Of a stretch of DNA of 64,000 bases, positions 35,443 to 45,861 are shown one piece after another. This DNA is from Chryseobacterium sp. ISL-80. GTDB taxonomy: Bacteria; Bacillota; Bacilli; Bacillales; Cytobacillaceae. A model generated the notes under the pieces. It was not told where the DNA came from. It saw only the letters and a program-made list of their open reading frames with translations, and searched no databases. Where the stretch lies: the NCBI GenBank assembly GCA_018613055.1, contig JAGGQZ010000003.1, forward strand, positions 248,001-312,000, written 5' to 3'. The position numbers and the translations under genes were made by a program. Each line of letters begins with the position of its first letter. Position 1 is the stretch's first letter.

Positions 35443-35684
35443 GAAAAGCGCAAGCGCCTTGGTCAGCCCCGACAAGCGTTGGACGGCCGACCGTTGAAGT
35501 CGTTCTTTGACTTCATTGGCAGGACCGAACTCGAAAAGCGTAGGCGACTGCGCAACTCCGACAAGCGCTGGAGGGCCTGACAGTGAAGTCGTTCTTTGAC
35601 TTCATTGGCAGGACCGAAGCGTCTCGAGGAGTTAGGAGCCACAGCTAGACAAACGTCTCGAGGGGCTAGGCGCTGGAGCTGGAC
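35443..35684 (+). repeat. Modular intergenic repeat, copy B
   Basis: Second copy of the dispersed repeat, same orientation as copy A. It has two successive CGACAAGCG(T/C)TGGA(C/G)GGCC modules, each followed by the TTCTTTGACTTCATTGG dyad arm, and ends with GGGGCTAGGCGCTGGAGCTGG. It lies inside the hisS leader, between the T-box terminator and the hisS ribosome binding site, so read-through transcripts contain its complement. Confidence 0.85.
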
Positions 35685-35732
35685 AATTCTCAAAGTAAAT
35701 TGTATACATTCTTATCCCGAAAAAAAGAATGC

Positions 35733-36015
35733 AAAAAAGCCCCCAATCCCTTGCTATAATAACAAGGGACGAGAGCTTTGATTCCCGTGGTGCCACCCTA
35801 ATTGAAGCGCCGATTGGCACTTCCTCTTTAACAGTTAACGCCTGCCTACGTCTTCTCCTACTGACGGCAACGCCGATGTTCAGAGAAAATCCTTCGGAGT
35901 GTTCATTCACCAGGTCATCATGCAGAAATGCTTCCAGCCACGGCATTTCCTCTCTTGCCATTTGAATCCTGGCTACTATGCTCCATCAACGGTATGTTTT
36001 CCGTATGACATTTTA
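35733..36015 (-). promoter_or_regulatory. T-box riboswitch controlling hisS-aspS
   Basis: The minus strand carries the conserved T-box AGGGTGGCACCACGGGAAT (plus 35781-35799). A terminator follows: AGCTCTCGTCCCTTG pairs with CAAGGGATTGGGGGCT and a T-run (35733-35776). Uncharged tRNA pairing at the T-box would favour the antiterminator and allow hisS transcription. A CAC triplet (35901-35899) in a GAATGAACACTCC context is a candidate His specifier codon, but the Stem I fold was not computed, so this is tentative. The leader's 5' end follows the promoter at 36024-36052. Confidence 0.9.
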
Positions 36016-36023
36016 TTTATATT

Positions 36024-36052
36024 ATAATACGGAGTCCAATTAGCAATGTCAA
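36024..36052 (-). promoter_or_regulatory. Sigma-A promoter of the T-box leader
   Basis: Minus strand TTGACA (36052-36047), a 17-base spacer, then TATTAT (36029-36024). It lies just upstream of the T-box leader and downstream of the small gene at 36060. Confidence 0.75.
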
Positions 36053-36059
36053 GCACAAT

Positions 36060-36236
36060 TCAATAACGTTCCAGCTGTTTTTTCAATTTTCTCACGTCGC
36101 GGAGAGAAAGCCCGAATTCTGACGCCAATTCCACGACGTGGGAGTTTTGTTCTTTTTGGATGAAATCGTGGAAATCCACCCCAAATAACTGGTTCTCACC
36201 GGTCGATGCGGAAATTCCTTTATCACTGAACCGCAT
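36060..36236 (-). CDS. Small helix-turn-helix-like protein (58 aa)
   Basis: A 58-residue protein. The C-terminal half (HVVELASEFGLSLRDVRKLKKQL) reads as a helix-turn-helix. I start at ATG 36236 behind AAGGTG rather than 14 codons earlier. A small gene of this kind (yrzK) is known between hisS and yrvJ in B. subtilis, so it is probably conserved. Its stop lies seven bases from the hisS T-box promoter. Function unknown; DNA or RNA polymerase binding is possible from the fold hint only. Confidence 0.65.
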   Translation of the reverse strand: MRFSDKGISASTGENQLFGVDFHDFIQKEQNSHVVELASEFGLSLRDVRKLKKQLERY

Positions 36237-36420
36237 GGTATCACCTTCCAATTGTTTATTGCCTATTATTCTTCCCACCCTTTTAGGATTTTATATACGT
36301 TTTATCCTATTGAATTTTCTTTATTAATTCCGATATAAGTAAAAAGTCTTCGTGATTTTGCCGGTAAATTCCGGTAATATATTTTTTATAAGACTCTATT
36401 AAGAATAAGGGAGGGAGATC

Positions 36421-38178
36421 ATGCCCAGAAAGAAAATGGTTCCTGTCATCCTTTGCCTGATGCTCTTATTTGGGAACCTGCCCGTTTTGGAATCAGCCAA
36501 AGCAGACAATGGCAGTGTATCGATTACTGCCACAAGCTTGAATGTCAGAAATGGTCCTGGACTGAGTTACCCTGTTACAGGTTCGGTTAAAAAAGGGGAA
36601 AAACTTCCAATCATCAAGGAAGAAGGCGATTGGATCCAAATCAGTTTTGGCGGCAGCAGAAAGGGCTGGGTAGCAAAATGGTTCACTGCAAAGGAAGCCG
36701 TTAAACCAGCTGTTTCGCAAAAGCCAGCGGGGAATTCGGGAAGCGTAACAGTCGATGGACTGCGGGTAAGGAAAGGACCGGGCACCAATTACGAAGTGGT
36801 AGGATCCTTTAATAGTGGACAAGCTGTCGAGGTGCTCAGTTCAAAAGGTAATTGGGCAGAAGTAAGAACAGCCGCTTTACGAGGCTGGGTTTCCATGGAG
36901 TACATAAACTCGAAAAAGAATGAAACGACCGCACAGCCAGCCAAACCTGCTGAATCAAGCGGGACGGTCACCGCCACTTCCCTGAATGTAAGGGAGAAAC
37001 CAGCGTTAAACGCCAGTAAAGTTGGACAGCTAAACAATGGAGCTGTCGTTCCAGTCCACTCTAAGTCCAATGGCTGGGCAGAGATTACATATGCAGGGAA
37101 AAAGGCATGGGTAAGCGCTGATTACTTAAAGATTAGCGAATCACCTGCTTCTGGCAGTGCCAATTCGGCTCCTGCCGATCAATTCACGGGTACGGTAACG
37201 GCATCTAACCTGAATGTCCGTAGCCAAAATTCACTTAATGGGTCTGTCATCGGTTCTGTTTCCAAGGGGCAGAACTTCAAAATCCTTGATGAAAGAAACA
37301 AATGGGTCAAAATTGAATTTCAGTCAGGGAAAACAGGCTGGGCTGCCGGCTGGTTTTTCGATATAAAGAAAAGCGGACCTGGTGCTGCACCAAACCAGCC
37401 AGTCAAAAACAGCAATGTCTCCATGCTCCATGACGGGACAAATATCCGCAAAGGCCCAAGCACAGGGACACCGGTGATTTTTCGTGCCAATCTGGGAGAC
37501 AGCTTTGAGATCATAAGTGTCGAAAAGGACTGGTATAAAATCGCTCTCCCGAATGGAGCAACCGGCTTTGTTGCAGGATGGATCGTTTCAGTACAGGGCA
37601 ATGCACCGCAAATAGAAAAGCCAGGTGCAGAAAAGCATACGAAAAATAAAACGATTGTCATTGACCCCGGGCATGGCGGCCGTGACAATGGTACAACCGG
37701 CGTGAGAGGATCTTTGGAAAAAACAATCACATTGAGAACAGCACAGCTTTTATACGAAAAGCTAAGAGCAGCTGGCACGAACGCCGTCCTGACCCGGAAT
37801 AACGATCAATACATCTCACTGGGGTCCAGGGTCAGCAGCTCACATTACCATAATGCCGACGCTTTTATCAGCATTCATTATGACAGCATCAATGACAGGA
37901 CTGTCAGGGGTATGACTACGTATTATTATAATTCAAAGCAAAAGCCCCTGGGCGAACAAATCCACTCCTCGGTAGTAAGCAAAACGATGCTTAAAGACCG
38001 CGGCTCCCGCTTTGGCGACTATCATGTCATCAGGGAAAACAGACAGGCAGCCGTACTCCTTGAATTAGGCTATCTAAGCAACCCGGCAGAGGAAATGCTC
38101 GTCAATACTCAGCAGTACCAGGAAGCCGTAGCCAATGGTATTTTTGAAGGGCTGGCTCGCTATTTTAAAAACAATTAA
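36421..38178 (+). CDS. N-acetylmuramoyl-L-alanine amidase with five SH3 repeats (YrvJ-like)
   Basis: A 585-residue exported cell-wall hydrolase. A signal peptide (KKMVPVILCLMLLFGNLPVL, cleavage after ESAKA) is followed by five bacterial SH3 domains, each opening like VTATSLNVREKP or LNVRNGPG, spaced over residues 30-395. An Amidase_3 domain follows: zinc ligands in IDPGHGGRDNG, the Glu in GSLEKTITLR, SIHYDS, and the catalytic Glu in VLLELGYLSN. It cuts the bond between N-acetylmuramate and L-alanine of peptidoglycan. The SH3 repeats bind the wall. It resembles B. subtilis YrvJ in order and place. GGGAGGGAG precedes ATG 36421, and a strong terminator follows. Confidence 0.95.
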   Translation: MPRKKMVPVILCLMLLFGNLPVLESAKADNGSVSITATSLNVRNGPGLSYPVTGSVKKGEKLPIIKEEGDWIQISFGGSRKGWVAKWFTAKEAVKPAVSQKPAGNSGSVTVDGLRVRKGPGTNYEVVGSFNSGQAVEVLSSKGNWAEVRTAALRGWVSMEYINSKKNETTAQPAKPAESSGTVTATSLNVREKPALNASKVGQLNNGAVVPVHSKSNGWAEITYAGKKAWVSADYLKISESPASGSANSAPADQFTGTVTASNLNVRSQNSLNGSVIGSVSKGQNFKILDERNKWVKIEFQSGKTGWAAGWFFDIKKSGPGAAPNQPVKNSNVSMLHDGTNIRKGPSTGTPVIFRANLGDSFEIISVEKDWYKIALPNGATGFVAGWIVSVQGNAPQIEKPGAEKHTKNKTIVIDPGHGGRDNGTTGVRGSLEKTITLRTAQLLYEKLRAAGTNAVLTRNNDQYISLGSRVSSSHYHNADAFISIHYDSINDRTVRGMTTYYYNSKQKPLGEQIHSSVVSKTMLKDRGSRFGDYHVIRENRQAAVLLELGYLSNPAEEMLVNTQQYQEAVANGIFEGLARYFKNN

Positions 38179-38215
38179 AAAGAAGGGATCCCGCTCTTTC
38201 GGGATCCCTTCTTTT
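38178..38215. terminator. Bidirectional terminator after the amidase gene
   Basis: AAAAGAAGGGATCCC and GGGATCCCTTCTTTT form a perfect stem with an 8-base loop. It serves the amidase gene and the convergent dtd. Confidence 0.9.
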
Positions 38216-38224
38216 CTCGTGGAT

Positions 38225-38665
38225 TCATTTACTGTCGATGATTAAAGTTACCGGACCGTCATTTATCAATTGAACGTCCATCATGGCGCCAAATACGCCA
38301 GTTTCCACCTTCAATCCTTTTTCGGCAAGAAAACGGTTGAATGCTTCATAGATGGTTTCTGCATGGTCGGGCTTTGCTGCATCCATGAAGTTCGGACGGC
38401 GTCCCTTGCGGCAATCTCCATACAGTGTAAACTGGGAAACAGAAAGAATCTCTCCCCCGACATCAAGCAGAGAAAGATTCATTTTTCCGGCTTCATCTTC
38501 AAATACTCTTAGATTTGCTGCTTTCTCAGCGAGAAACGCAGCATCTTTTTCAGTATCCTCATGGGTAACACCCACCAGGATGACAAATCCCTTTTCAATG
38601 GAGCCTGTTATTTCTCCATCAACGGTTACTTTTGCTTCTTTGCTTCTCTGTATCACTAAACGCAT
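38225..38665 (-). CDS. dtd: D-aminoacyl-tRNA deacylase
   Basis: A 146-residue enzyme that removes D-amino acids (and glycine from tRNA-Ala) wrongly attached to tRNA. The conserved active-site strings [11 protein letters not shown] and [12 protein letters not shown] are present, with GRRPNFMDA between. The length is standard. ATG 38665 has AAGGAG upstream. It follows rel by about 60 bases, the same rel-dtd order as in B. subtilis, and is probably cotranscribed. Confidence 0.96.
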   Translation of the reverse strand: MRLVIQRSKEAKVTVDGEITGSIEKGFVILVGVTHEDTEKDAAFLAEKAANLRVFEDEAGKMNLSLLDVGGEILSVSQFTLYGDCRKGRRPNFMDAAKPDHAETIYEAFNRFLAEKGLKVETGVFGAMMDVQLINDGPVTLIIDSK

Positions 38666-38722
38666 TGTGTATCTCCTTAAACGTCAGTCTGCATGGTCCT
38701 TAAATTGGTTATAAACCAGGAA

Positions 38723-40915
38723 TTAACTCATGACCCTTCTTACAGCGTAGATATCGGGAATCTGCTTGATCCGGTCCACGACTTTTTGCAGGTGGCTGAC
38801 ATTATGGATGGCAATTGACATATTGATGGTCGCCATTTTATTTTTATCTGACTTGCCGGAAACAGCAGTGATATTTGTCTTCGTTTCATTGACGGCCTGC
38901 AGTACCTCGTTCAGCAATCCTCTGCGGTCATAGCCGCTGATCTCGATGTCGACATTGTATTCTTTCCGGTCATTAAGGGCCGTTTCCCATTCTACCGGGA
39001 TCAGCCTTGCCTGAGCATCCTCTGTGTGGATGTTCGTGCAATCGGAACGGTGAACGGATACACCCCTGCCTTTTGTGATGAATCCTACAATATCATCTCC
39101 AGGTACAGGGTTGCAGCAGCGAGAAAGCCTGATCAGCAGATTGTCGATACCAGAGACCCGAACACCAGATTCACGTTTCTTCGCAGGCGTGAAAGACTTC
39201 AGCTCGGAAACAGCATTCGAGATATCCTTCTCCTGCTCAAGGTCACGCTGCTTACGAAGCTTTTCCGTCAGCCTGTTCGCCACCTGGAGCGCGGTGATGC
39301 CGTTATACCCAATCGAAGCGAAAAGATCTTCTTCATTGGTAAAATTGAATTTCTCCGAAACTTTTTTAAGATTTTCAGTAGTCAGGATTTCTTTAACATC
39401 AAAATCCATATTACGGATTTCTTTTTCTAAAAGCTCCCGGCCTTTTTCAACATTCTCATCCTTCTGCTGCTTTTTGAAGAATTGGCGAATCTTGTTTTTG
39501 GCCTGGGAGGTTTGCGCAAGCTTAAGCCAGTCCTTGCTTGGACCGTAAGAATGTTTGGACGTGAGGATTTCAATGATATCCCCTGTCTTCAGCTGGTAAT
39601 CAAGTGTGACCATTTTGCCGTTGACTTTCGCGCCAATCGTCTTGTTGCCGATTTCAGAGTGAATCCGATAGGCGAAATCGATTGGGACAGAACCAGCAGG
39701 CAATTCGATGACATCGCCTTTTGGAGTGAAAATAAATACCATATCCGAGAATAGGTCAATTTTGAGAGACTCCATGAATTCTTCGGCATTCGCGGTATCA
39801 TTCTGGAATTCAAGGATTTCCCTGAACCAGGATAGCTTCGTTTCAAAATTGGAACTATCAGCAGGTTTACCTTCTTTATAAGCCCAGTGTGCAGCCACCC
39901 CGAATTCGGCGATCCGGTGCATTTCATCTGTCCTTATCTGGACTTCGAGTGGATCCCCCTTCGGACCAATGACTGTAGTGTGCAGCGACTGGTACATATT
40001 AGGCTTTGGCATCGCAATATAGTCCTTGAACCGGCCAGGCATCGGTTTCCAGCAGGTATGGATGATCCCAAGGATCGCATAGCAGTCTTTAATGCTGTTG
40101 ACAACAATCCTCACTGCCAGCAGATCATAAATCTCATTGAACTGCTTGTTTTGCAGCACCATTTTTCGATAGATGCTGTAAATATGCTTCGGCCTTCCAG
40201 AAATTTCCGCCTTGATTGAAACCTCTTTCATCCTTTCCCTTACCTCGTCAATGACCTCATCAAGGTACTGTTCGCGTTCTGCCCGTTTCTTTTTCATCAG
40301 ATTGACGATCCGGTAGTATTGCTGAGGGTTCAGATAGCGCAATGCTGTATCTTCAAGTTCCCATTTGATCTTGGAGATACCAAGCCTGTGAGCGAGAGGA
40401 GCAAAGATTTCCAATGTCTCATTGGAAATCCTCCGTTGCTTTTCACTTGGCAAATGCTTCAGAGTCCTCATATTATGAAGGCGGTCAGCAAGCTTGATCA
40501 GGATGACACGAATATCCTGTGCCATCGCCACAAACATTTTCCGGTGGTTTTCCGCCTGCTGTTCTTCATGCGACTTGTACTTGATTTTACCCAGCTTCGT
40601 GACGCCATCAACAAGCATCGCCACTTCGTCATTGAAGGCTTCTCTTAAATCATCAAGAGTCACTTCCGTATCTTCGACGACATCGTGAAGAAAACCGGCT
40701 GCGACCGTTGCCGGGTCCATCTCAAGGTCGGCAAGGATACCCGCTACCTGGATAGGATGGATGATATACGGTTCACCCGACTTCCTGAATTGATCGTGAT
40801 GAGCCTGCCTGGCGAACTCATATGCCTTCCTTACCAATTCAACATGTTGATCATTTAAATATGATTTTGTACAGTCAATGACTTGTTCCGCTGTCATTAC
40901 CTGGTCATTCGCCAT
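38723..40915 (-). CDS. relA: Bifunctional (p)ppGpp synthetase/hydrolase Rel
   Basis: A 730-residue long RSH protein. The N-terminal hydrolase domain has the HD motif in [19 protein letters not shown]. The synthetase domain has [13 protein letters not shown] with [24 protein letters not shown] domain ([17 protein letters not shown]), a zinc-finger-like [13 protein letters not shown] and a C-terminal ACT domain follow. Both active sites look intact, so it should make and destroy (p)ppGpp in the stringent response on ribosomes. ATG 40915 has AGGTGATCC upstream. It heads a rel-dtd operon. Confidence 0.97.
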   Translation of the reverse strand: MANDQVMTAEQVIDCTKSYLNDQHVELVRKAYEFARQAHHDQFRKSGEPYIIHPIQVAGILADLEMDPATVAAGFLHDVVEDTEVTLDDLREAFNDEVAMLVDGVTKLGKIKYKSHEEQQAENHRKMFVAMAQDIRVILIKLADRLHNMRTLKHLPSEKQRRISNETLEIFAPLAHRLGISKIKWELEDTALRYLNPQQYYRIVNLMKKKRAEREQYLDEVIDEVRERMKEVSIKAEISGRPKHIYSIYRKMVLQNKQFNEIYDLLAVRIVVNSIKDCYAILGIIHTCWKPMPGRFKDYIAMPKPNMYQSLHTTVIGPKGDPLEVQIRTDEMHRIAEFGVAAHWAYKEGKPADSSNFETKLSWFREILEFQNDTANAEEFMESLKIDLFSDMVFIFTPKGDVIELPAGSVPIDFAYRIHSEIGNKTIGAKVNGKMVTLDYQLKTGDIIEILTSKHSYGPSKDWLKLAQTSQAKNKIRQFFKKQQKDENVEKGRELLEKEIRNMDFDVKEILTTENLKKVSEKFNFTNEEDLFASIGYNGITALQVANRLTEKLRKQRDLEQEKDISNAVSELKSFTPAKKRESGVRVSGIDNLLIRLSRCCNPVPGDDIVGFITKGRGVSVHRSDCTNIHTEDAQARLIPVEWETALNDRKEYNVDIEISGYDRRGLLNEVLQAVNETKTNITAVSGKSDKNKMATINMSIAIHNVSHLQKVVDRIKQIPDIYAVRRVMS

Positions 40916-41193
40916 AGGATCACCTAATTTAGATTACTTTATATATTAACCCGCTTTATATGAATCAGCGGGCACCAAGGAAAAAATCGACATAAACATG
41001 AAAATCCTTTATATACAATAATTATTCTTATAAAGGATTGTTACTATTATCAAAGAAAAAACCGAAGATGTAAAGAGAAAGGAAGAGATTTTACAGCAGA
41101 AATTAAAAAAATTGTCGAAAGATATTTAATTTCCGTCAATTTGCCCTTAAAAGCCATTTTTACGCCTTCCCCTTCGCGATTCAATTCCTATAA
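40916..41193. other. Gene-free region between apt and rel with an inverted repeat
   Basis: A perfect 11-bp inverted repeat, AATCCTTTATA at 41003-41013 and TATAAAGGATT at 41029-41039, lies about 90 bases upstream of rel. Just after it, on the plus strand, is an open run of about 29 lysine- and glutamate-rich codons ending with TAA near 41130, with no ATG start. I do not call it a gene. The minus-strand rel promoter should lie here. Confidence 0.45.
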
Positions 41194-41221
41194 GAAAAGG
41201 GCACTTCGCGAGGAAGCGCCC
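41194..41221 (-). terminator. Terminator after apt
   Basis: Minus strand GGGCGCTTC-CTCGC-GAAGTGCCC (one G-T pair) followed by TTTTC. It lies seven bases beyond the apt stop. Confidence 0.85.
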
Positions 41222-41227
41222 GTGTGA

Positions 41228-41740
41228 TTAAAATTCCATAAGGGTTAAGACATCATAGCCCTCAAGTTTATCGCGGCCATCCAAATAAGTTAGCTCGATC
41301 AGGAATGCGATACCAGCTACAATACCGCCCAGTTCTTCAACTAGCTTGATCGTCGCTTCAATCGTTCCTCCAGTAGCGAGCAGGTCATCGGTGATCAAGA
41401 CTCTTTGCCCTGGCTTGATTGCATCTTTGTGGATCGTTAAAACATCGCTGCCATACTCAAGTCCGTAAGTGACCTTGATTGTCTCGCGCGGAAGCTTTCC
41501 TTCCTTCCTTACCGGCGCAAAGCCTACCCCATGTGCATAGGCAACCGGGCAGCCGATGATGAATCCACGGGCTTCGGGTCCGACAACAAGGTCGATGTTT
41601 TTTTCACGGGCATAGGCCACGATTTGGTCTGTAGCATATCTATAAGCATCACCATTGTCCATTAAGGTAGTGATGTCCTTGAATTTAATGCCGGGCTTTG
41701 GCCAATCGGGAACGATTGTTACGAATTGTTTCAAATCCAT
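41228..41740 (-). CDS. apt: Adenine phosphoribosyltransferase
   Basis: A 170-residue enzyme converting adenine and PRPP to AMP. The PRPP-binding motif is [18 protein letters not shown], and the family string [14 protein letters not shown] is present. ATG 41740 has AGGAGG inside the end of recJ, and the two genes overlap by ten bases, so apt is translated right after recJ, the same pairing as in B. subtilis. A terminator follows. Confidence 0.97.
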   Translation of the reverse strand: MDLKQFVTIVPDWPKPGIKFKDITTLMDNGDAYRYATDQIVAYAREKNIDLVVGPEARGFIIGCPVAYAHGVGFAPVRKEGKLPRETIKVTYGLEYGSDVLTIHKDAIKPGQRVLITDDLLATGGTIEATIKLVEELGGIVAGIAFLIELTYLDGRDKLEGYDVLTLMEF

Positions 41741-44100
41741 TGAATAATTGCCTCCTCATTTTTCACCGACTCTTGAATGAACTGTTCCAGCCAGTTCTTC
41801 AATTGCTCATACGATGAGTAGAGCAATTCGTTTTCAAGAGTGAATGCTTGCACCTTGTGCTGATATGTTTTGGATTCAGAAAGATCCCTTTTGGGGACAT
41901 TTTCTTTTAGTGAAATAAACCCATTGTTTATTTTAACAAAATCTAGTTCAAAAAACACCTGCGACATAAATTCTACTGTTTCTTTCGTCCATCCCCTATG
42001 CTTGGCCAATTCATCGCCATACCGTTTGAGATCGAAGGGGCCTTTCTTGGCGAGAAAAGCATAAAACCATTTGAAGTGATCCCTGGTCGGCATAGTCGTG
42101 AAGAAATCACTATTTTCTTTGTGAAAATGGGCATAGATTCTTCCTGGATTCTTCTTCGCGAACAACCTTTCGAGAATATCCTTGGAAGGCGGCAGGTCCA
42201 GCAGGACGACGAATGAATCGTTTAGCTCAAACTGCTCTGCTTGTTCATCGGTCGTTATATGCTGCAATGAATCTCCGAGGATCGGAGTGAACTTAGTTGT
42301 CGATTCAGCATTGAAGTGGATCCAGTGAACAGGCTGGTCACCTGGAATCATGTCCGGAAGCTTTTCAATTCTTCTCAGTCCGCGGAAGTCAAATAGCTGC
42401 CATGACCTGACGGCTAAATCCCTTAGGAAAATCTGCGGCTTTTTGATATTGTTCCATTCATTTATTGATAATTCGCCAATGACCGACAGCTTGGAGCTCG
42501 GTGAAATATGCTCATGCAGGTGGCCAAACCCGAACCCAATTCCATCAATCACCGTACCATCTTCCTCAAGTGCCAATTTAAGATGGGATTGGTCCGCTCC
42601 TATTTTTCTGAGGGTAGAAATGTTCGCCCCATCAATCAGCACCTTCGGCTTGGGATTGCTGACGCCATATGGAGAAAGGAGGCCAAGCTCATTGATTGTT
42701 TCAATGCTAATCTCTTTAACATCTATTCTGGCATCTATATGCGACACGGGAATCAGATCTTCTTCCTTCAACTGCTCTTTCGCCAGCGCATTCAGCCTGG
42801 ACCTTAATTCATCCACATCCTTAAGAGCCAGGGTCATCCCGGCAGCCATAGGGTGCCCGCCGAAGTGAGGAAGGATATCCCTGCAGGTTGATAGATTTTT
42901 AAAAAGGTCAAATCCAGCTATGCTTCGGGCAGATCCCTTCGCAAGCCCCTTTTCCTCATCAAAACTGAGGACAATCGTTGGCCGATAATATTTTTCTACC
43001 AGCTTGGAAGCTACGATTCCAATGACACCGGCGTTCCAGCCTTCCTTGCCAACGACGAGGACAGGATTATCGGCGATAGGATAACGCAGTTCCACTTCGG
43101 CAATGGCTTCTTCAGCAATCTGGGCAACAATACTTTGCCGCTCTTTATTGATTGAATCAATTTCTTCGGCCAGCATTTTTGCCTCTTCAGAATCGGATGT
43201 CATCATTAATTGTACTGCCGGGTCCGCACTGCCTAGACGGCCTGCTGCATTGACCCTCGGCCCAATCATGAAACCAATCGTTTCTTCATCAATTGCTGAC
43301 CGGTCTGTTTTGGAGGACTTAAGAAGCGCATTCAAACCTGGTGTCTGGCTGGTCTTCAGGTTTTCAATGCCTTTTATGGCAATCAGCCTGTTTTCGCCAA
43401 GCAACGGCACTAGATCGGCAATCGTACCAATGGCAGCAAACTCCAGCAAATGCTCAGGAAGCCGGCCTAGCAAAGCGTGGGCAACCTTGAATGCTACGCC
43501 GACCCCAGCCAAATCCTTAAAAGGATATACACTGTCCTCCAACTTTGGATGGATGATGGCAAACGCATCAGGCAAGACAGGACCTGGTTCATGATGATCG
43601 GTTATGATCAGGTCGACGCCTATTTCCCTGGCAACCTTTGCTTCGTGAAGAGCCGAAATGCCGGTATCGACTGTGATGATCAGCCCGACGCCGTTTTCAG
43701 CAGCAGCTCTGAAAGCTTTTTCGTTTGGGCCGTATCCTTCTGTAAAACGGTTCGGTATGTAGTAGTCGGCGTTAGCACCCAATTCATCCAAGGCTTTCAT
43801 CATAACCGTCGTACTGCTCACACCATCAGCATCATAATCTCCAAACACCCAAATGGGCTCCTGTGTTTCAACAGCCTTATTGATTCTCTCAACCGCCTTG
43901 TCCATATCCTTCAGCAAGAAAGGGTCGTGAAACTCACCTTTTTGCGCAAATAAAAAATACCGGGCATCTTCCACGGTATCCAGTCCGCGATTGACTAACA
44001 ATGAAGCCGTCAGAGGAGTTACGTTCAGGTCTTTTGCGAGTGACTCTATTTTTATCATATCGGATTCTTTAACAATCCATCTTGATTTTGGCTTTAACAT
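41731..44100 (-). CDS. recJ: Single-stranded-DNA exonuclease RecJ
   Basis: A 789-residue 5'-3' exonuclease of the DHH family, active in recombination and mismatch repair. Manganese-binding motifs are [25 protein letters not shown] and [13 protein letters not shown]1 lies further on ([12 protein letters not shown]), and a long C-terminal extension typical of Bacillales RecJ follows. I start at ATG 44100 behind GAGAGGTG, dropping 19 residues of the longer frame. It overlaps apt and lies downstream of the LapA-like gene. Confidence 0.96.
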   Translation of the reverse strand: MLKPKSRWIVKESDMIKIESLAKDLNVTPLTASLLVNRGLDTVEDARYFLFAQKGEFHDPFLLKDMDKAVERINKAVETQEPIWVFGDYDADGVSSTTVMMKALDELGANADYYIPNRFTEGYGPNEKAFRAAAENGVGLIITVDTGISALHEAKVAREIGVDLIITDHHEPGPVLPDAFAIIHPKLEDSVYPFKDLAGVGVAFKVAHALLGRLPEHLLEFAAIGTIADLVPLLGENRLIAIKGIENLKTSQTPGLNALLKSSKTDRSAIDEETIGFMIGPRVNAAGRLGSADPAVQLMMTSDSEEAKMLAEEIDSINKERQSIVAQIAEEAIAEVELRYPIADNPVLVVGKEGWNAGVIGIVASKLVEKYYRPTIVLSFDEEKGLAKGSARSIAGFDLFKNLSTCRDILPHFGGHPMAAGMTLALKDVDELRSRLNALAKEQLKEEDLIPVSHIDARIDVKEISIETINELGLLSPYGVSNPKPKVLIDGANISTLRKIGADQSHLKLALEEDGTVIDGIGFGFGHLHEHISPSSKLSVIGELSINEWNNIKKPQIFLRDLAVRSWQLFDFRGLRRIEKLPDMIPGDQPVHWIHFNAESTTKFTPILGDSLQHITTDEQAEQFELNDSFVVLLDLPPSKDILERLFAKKNPGRIYAHFHKENSDFFTTMPTRDHFKWFYAFLAKKGPFDLKRYGDELAKHRGWTKETVEFMSQVFFELDFVKINNGFISLKENVPKRDLSESKTYQHKVQAFTLENELLYSSYEQLKNWLEQFIQESVKNEEAIIQWI

Positions 44101-44258
44101 ACGTTCACCTCTCAGCTTTATCATTATACAAAAGCGGAACGATGGTTTCAATGACAATGAATGCTAATCGCCATATTACTTCGTATTACGGAAAGCCTTA
44201 ATTCCAATTAAACGATATATAAAATGGCAGCCTTTTTTAAGCTGCCATTTTGCTAGTA

Positions 44259-44576
44259 TCAATGAATATCCTGAATTTGTTGTTCTTGTACTTGTTCCTC
44301 CTGAGCTGGTTCCTTTTGTGCCAGCTGTTCTTCCAATGACCTGTTTTTCTTTTTCAAAGTCTTTACCTCACGTTGTAGGACAAACATCCTAAACAAGCCC
44401 ACTGAGCCTACAATGAGCCCTCCCATCAATACTGAACCCAGAATAACCAGGATCAGCGGCCATTTAGCTTCCCCAAATAAATAGTTCACTGTTACCGGGT
44501 CGACATTGATGACCGCAAAGACGGCAACAATCAACGCAAAAGCAAGCCCCAGCAGCAACGTCCATTGAAATTTCAT
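44259..44576 (-). CDS. LapA-domain (DUF1049) membrane protein, YrvD-like
   Basis: A 105-residue protein with two membrane segments (WTLLLGLAFALIVAVFAVI and LILVILGSVLMGGLIVGSV) and a C-terminal coiled coil rich in Lys, Glu and Gln (REVKTLKKKNRSLEEQL). This is the LapA/LapB domain layout, like B. subtilis YrvD, which lies beside recJ too. GGGAGGGG precedes ATG 44576. The role in Gram-positives is not established. Confidence 0.88.
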   Translation of the reverse strand: MKFQWTLLLGLAFALIVAVFAVINVDPVTVNYLFGEAKWPLILVILGSVLMGGLIVGSVGLFRMFVLQREVKTLKKKNRSLEEQLAQKEPAQEEQVQEQQIQDIH

Positions 44577-44596
44577 GTATTCCCCTCCCTTTTAGG

Positions 44597-45520
44597 CTAT
44601 TGAATCTCTACGTTATCCTCCAATGCACCACTTTCGCTGTATGGATTTATATGGACTAGGACATTCTGGACATTCTTGTTTTCCATCAGTTTCTTTTTTA
44701 CACATTTTCCAATCTTATGGCCCTGCTCCACGGTAATATGCGGATCGACAGATATCTTCAAATCGATAATCACATAGTGTCCGTGCTCCCTTGCATGCAA
44801 TTCATCCAGTTTCTTCACTTCTGGGATCGATTGGACGACAGTTCTGAATTCCTCTGTGTCCTCATCATGAAGTACATGGTCAAGCGTGTTATGGATAGAC
44901 TCCTTGCCAAGCTTCCAGGCCATCCTGATAACCAGCAAGGCAACTAGCAAGCCTGTCACTGGATCGGCATATACCAGCCAGCCAATCCCAAACTTGCCTC
45001 CCAAGACAGCAGCGCTGATCCCAATTAGTGCGGCAATAGAGGAATAGACATCTGACCTATGCTCGTATGCATTCACAATCAATGCATCACTTTTCAGCTG
45101 TTTCCCCAGTCTATATTTATATCTGAACATTCCCTCTTTTACGATAATCGAAACGACAACAGCTACTATGGCAATGGATTTAGGCGCTTCGATCGGTTGG
45201 AAGAAGGCTTCAATGGAGGATCTGCCAATTTCAACACCCACGAGCATCAATAGGACGGCTACAATTATAGCCGCAATGGATTCAGCCTTGCCGTGTCCGT
45301 ATGGATGATCCTCATCTGGTGGAGCCTTCGCCGCCTTCAAACCTATGTATACAGCCAGTGATCCTGCAACATCCGAGGCTGAATGGACAGCATCCGCAAT
45401 AAGAGCTTTACTGTTAGCGTATATGCCAATGATCCACTTTAATGCCGCAAGAACAATATTTCCTACCACGCCAACCATTGCAGCAAACTCTGCCTTCTTA
45501 AATCGAACATCTTTTTCCAA
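44597..45520 (-). CDS. Cation diffusion facilitator transporter
   Basis: A 307-residue metal-proton antiporter with six membrane segments. Metal-site residues of the CDF family are visible in ALIADAVHSASDVAG (helix II) and AYEHRSDVYSS (helix V, H-x3-D), and a cytoplasmic C-terminal domain binds metal near HAREHGHYVIIDL. A substrate such as Zn, Mn or Fe cannot be told from sequence alone. It starts at TTG 45520 with GGGAGG upstream. It precedes the LapA-like gene by 20 bases. Confidence 0.92.
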   Translation of the reverse strand: MEKDVRFKKAEFAAMVGVVGNIVLAALKWIIGIYANSKALIADAVHSASDVAGSLAVYIGLKAAKAPPDEDHPYGHGKAESIAAIIVAVLLMLVGVEIGRSSIEAFFQPIEAPKSIAIVAVVVSIIVKEGMFRYKYRLGKQLKSDALIVNAYEHRSDVYSSIAALIGISAAVLGGKFGIGWLVYADPVTGLLVALLVIRMAWKLGKESIHNTLDHVLHDEDTEEFRTVVQSIPEVKKLDELHAREHGHYVIIDLKISVDPHITVEQGHKIGKCVKKKLMENKNVQNVLVHINPYSESGALEDNVEIQ

Positions 45521-45639
45521 TGTAAAAATTCCTCCCTGCCCTGGCTTTTGATACAGTCAATATCCTTTCCCGCCATCTTTATTCTGTCGGCATTCACTTT
45601 ATTTTATCCTGTAAAATGGGTGTTCTAACCAAAAAGAAC

Positions 45640-45762
45640 AAAAAGCGCAAGCGCCTTGTTCAGCCCCGACAAGCGCTGGAGGGCCTGACAGTGAAGTCGT
45701 TCTTTGACTTCATTGGCAGGACTGAAGCGTCTCGAGGGGCTAGGCGCTGGAGCTGGATTAAG
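45640..45762 (+). repeat. Modular intergenic repeat, copy C
   Basis: The shortest copy: one AAAAGCGCAAGCGCC start, one CGACAAGCGCTGGAGGGCC module with the TTCTTTGACTTCATTGG arm, and the GGGGCTAGGCGCTGGAGCTGG end. Same orientation as the other three. It lies in the 340-base gap between the CDF transporter start and secDF end. Confidence 0.85.
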
Positions 45763-45813
45763 ACACCCATATTGCAGTTATCCACACAAAAATGCTTTTA
45801 TAATTTCCTATAC

Positions 45814-45854
45814 AATGAAAAAATACCACGGGAAACCCGTGGTATTTTTTCATT
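45814..45854. terminator. Terminator after secDF
   Basis: A 19-pair perfect stem around AAA (core TACCACGGG-AAA-CCCGTGGTA) with A/T runs at both sides, eight bases past the secDF stop. Confidence 0.93.
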
Positions 45855-45861
45855 GCGTATC

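Noticed and set aside
35596-35781. Open frames in repeat copy B and the T-box
   Set aside because: They translate repeat modules and riboswitch sequence, so they are not genes; the same holds for frames in copies C and D.
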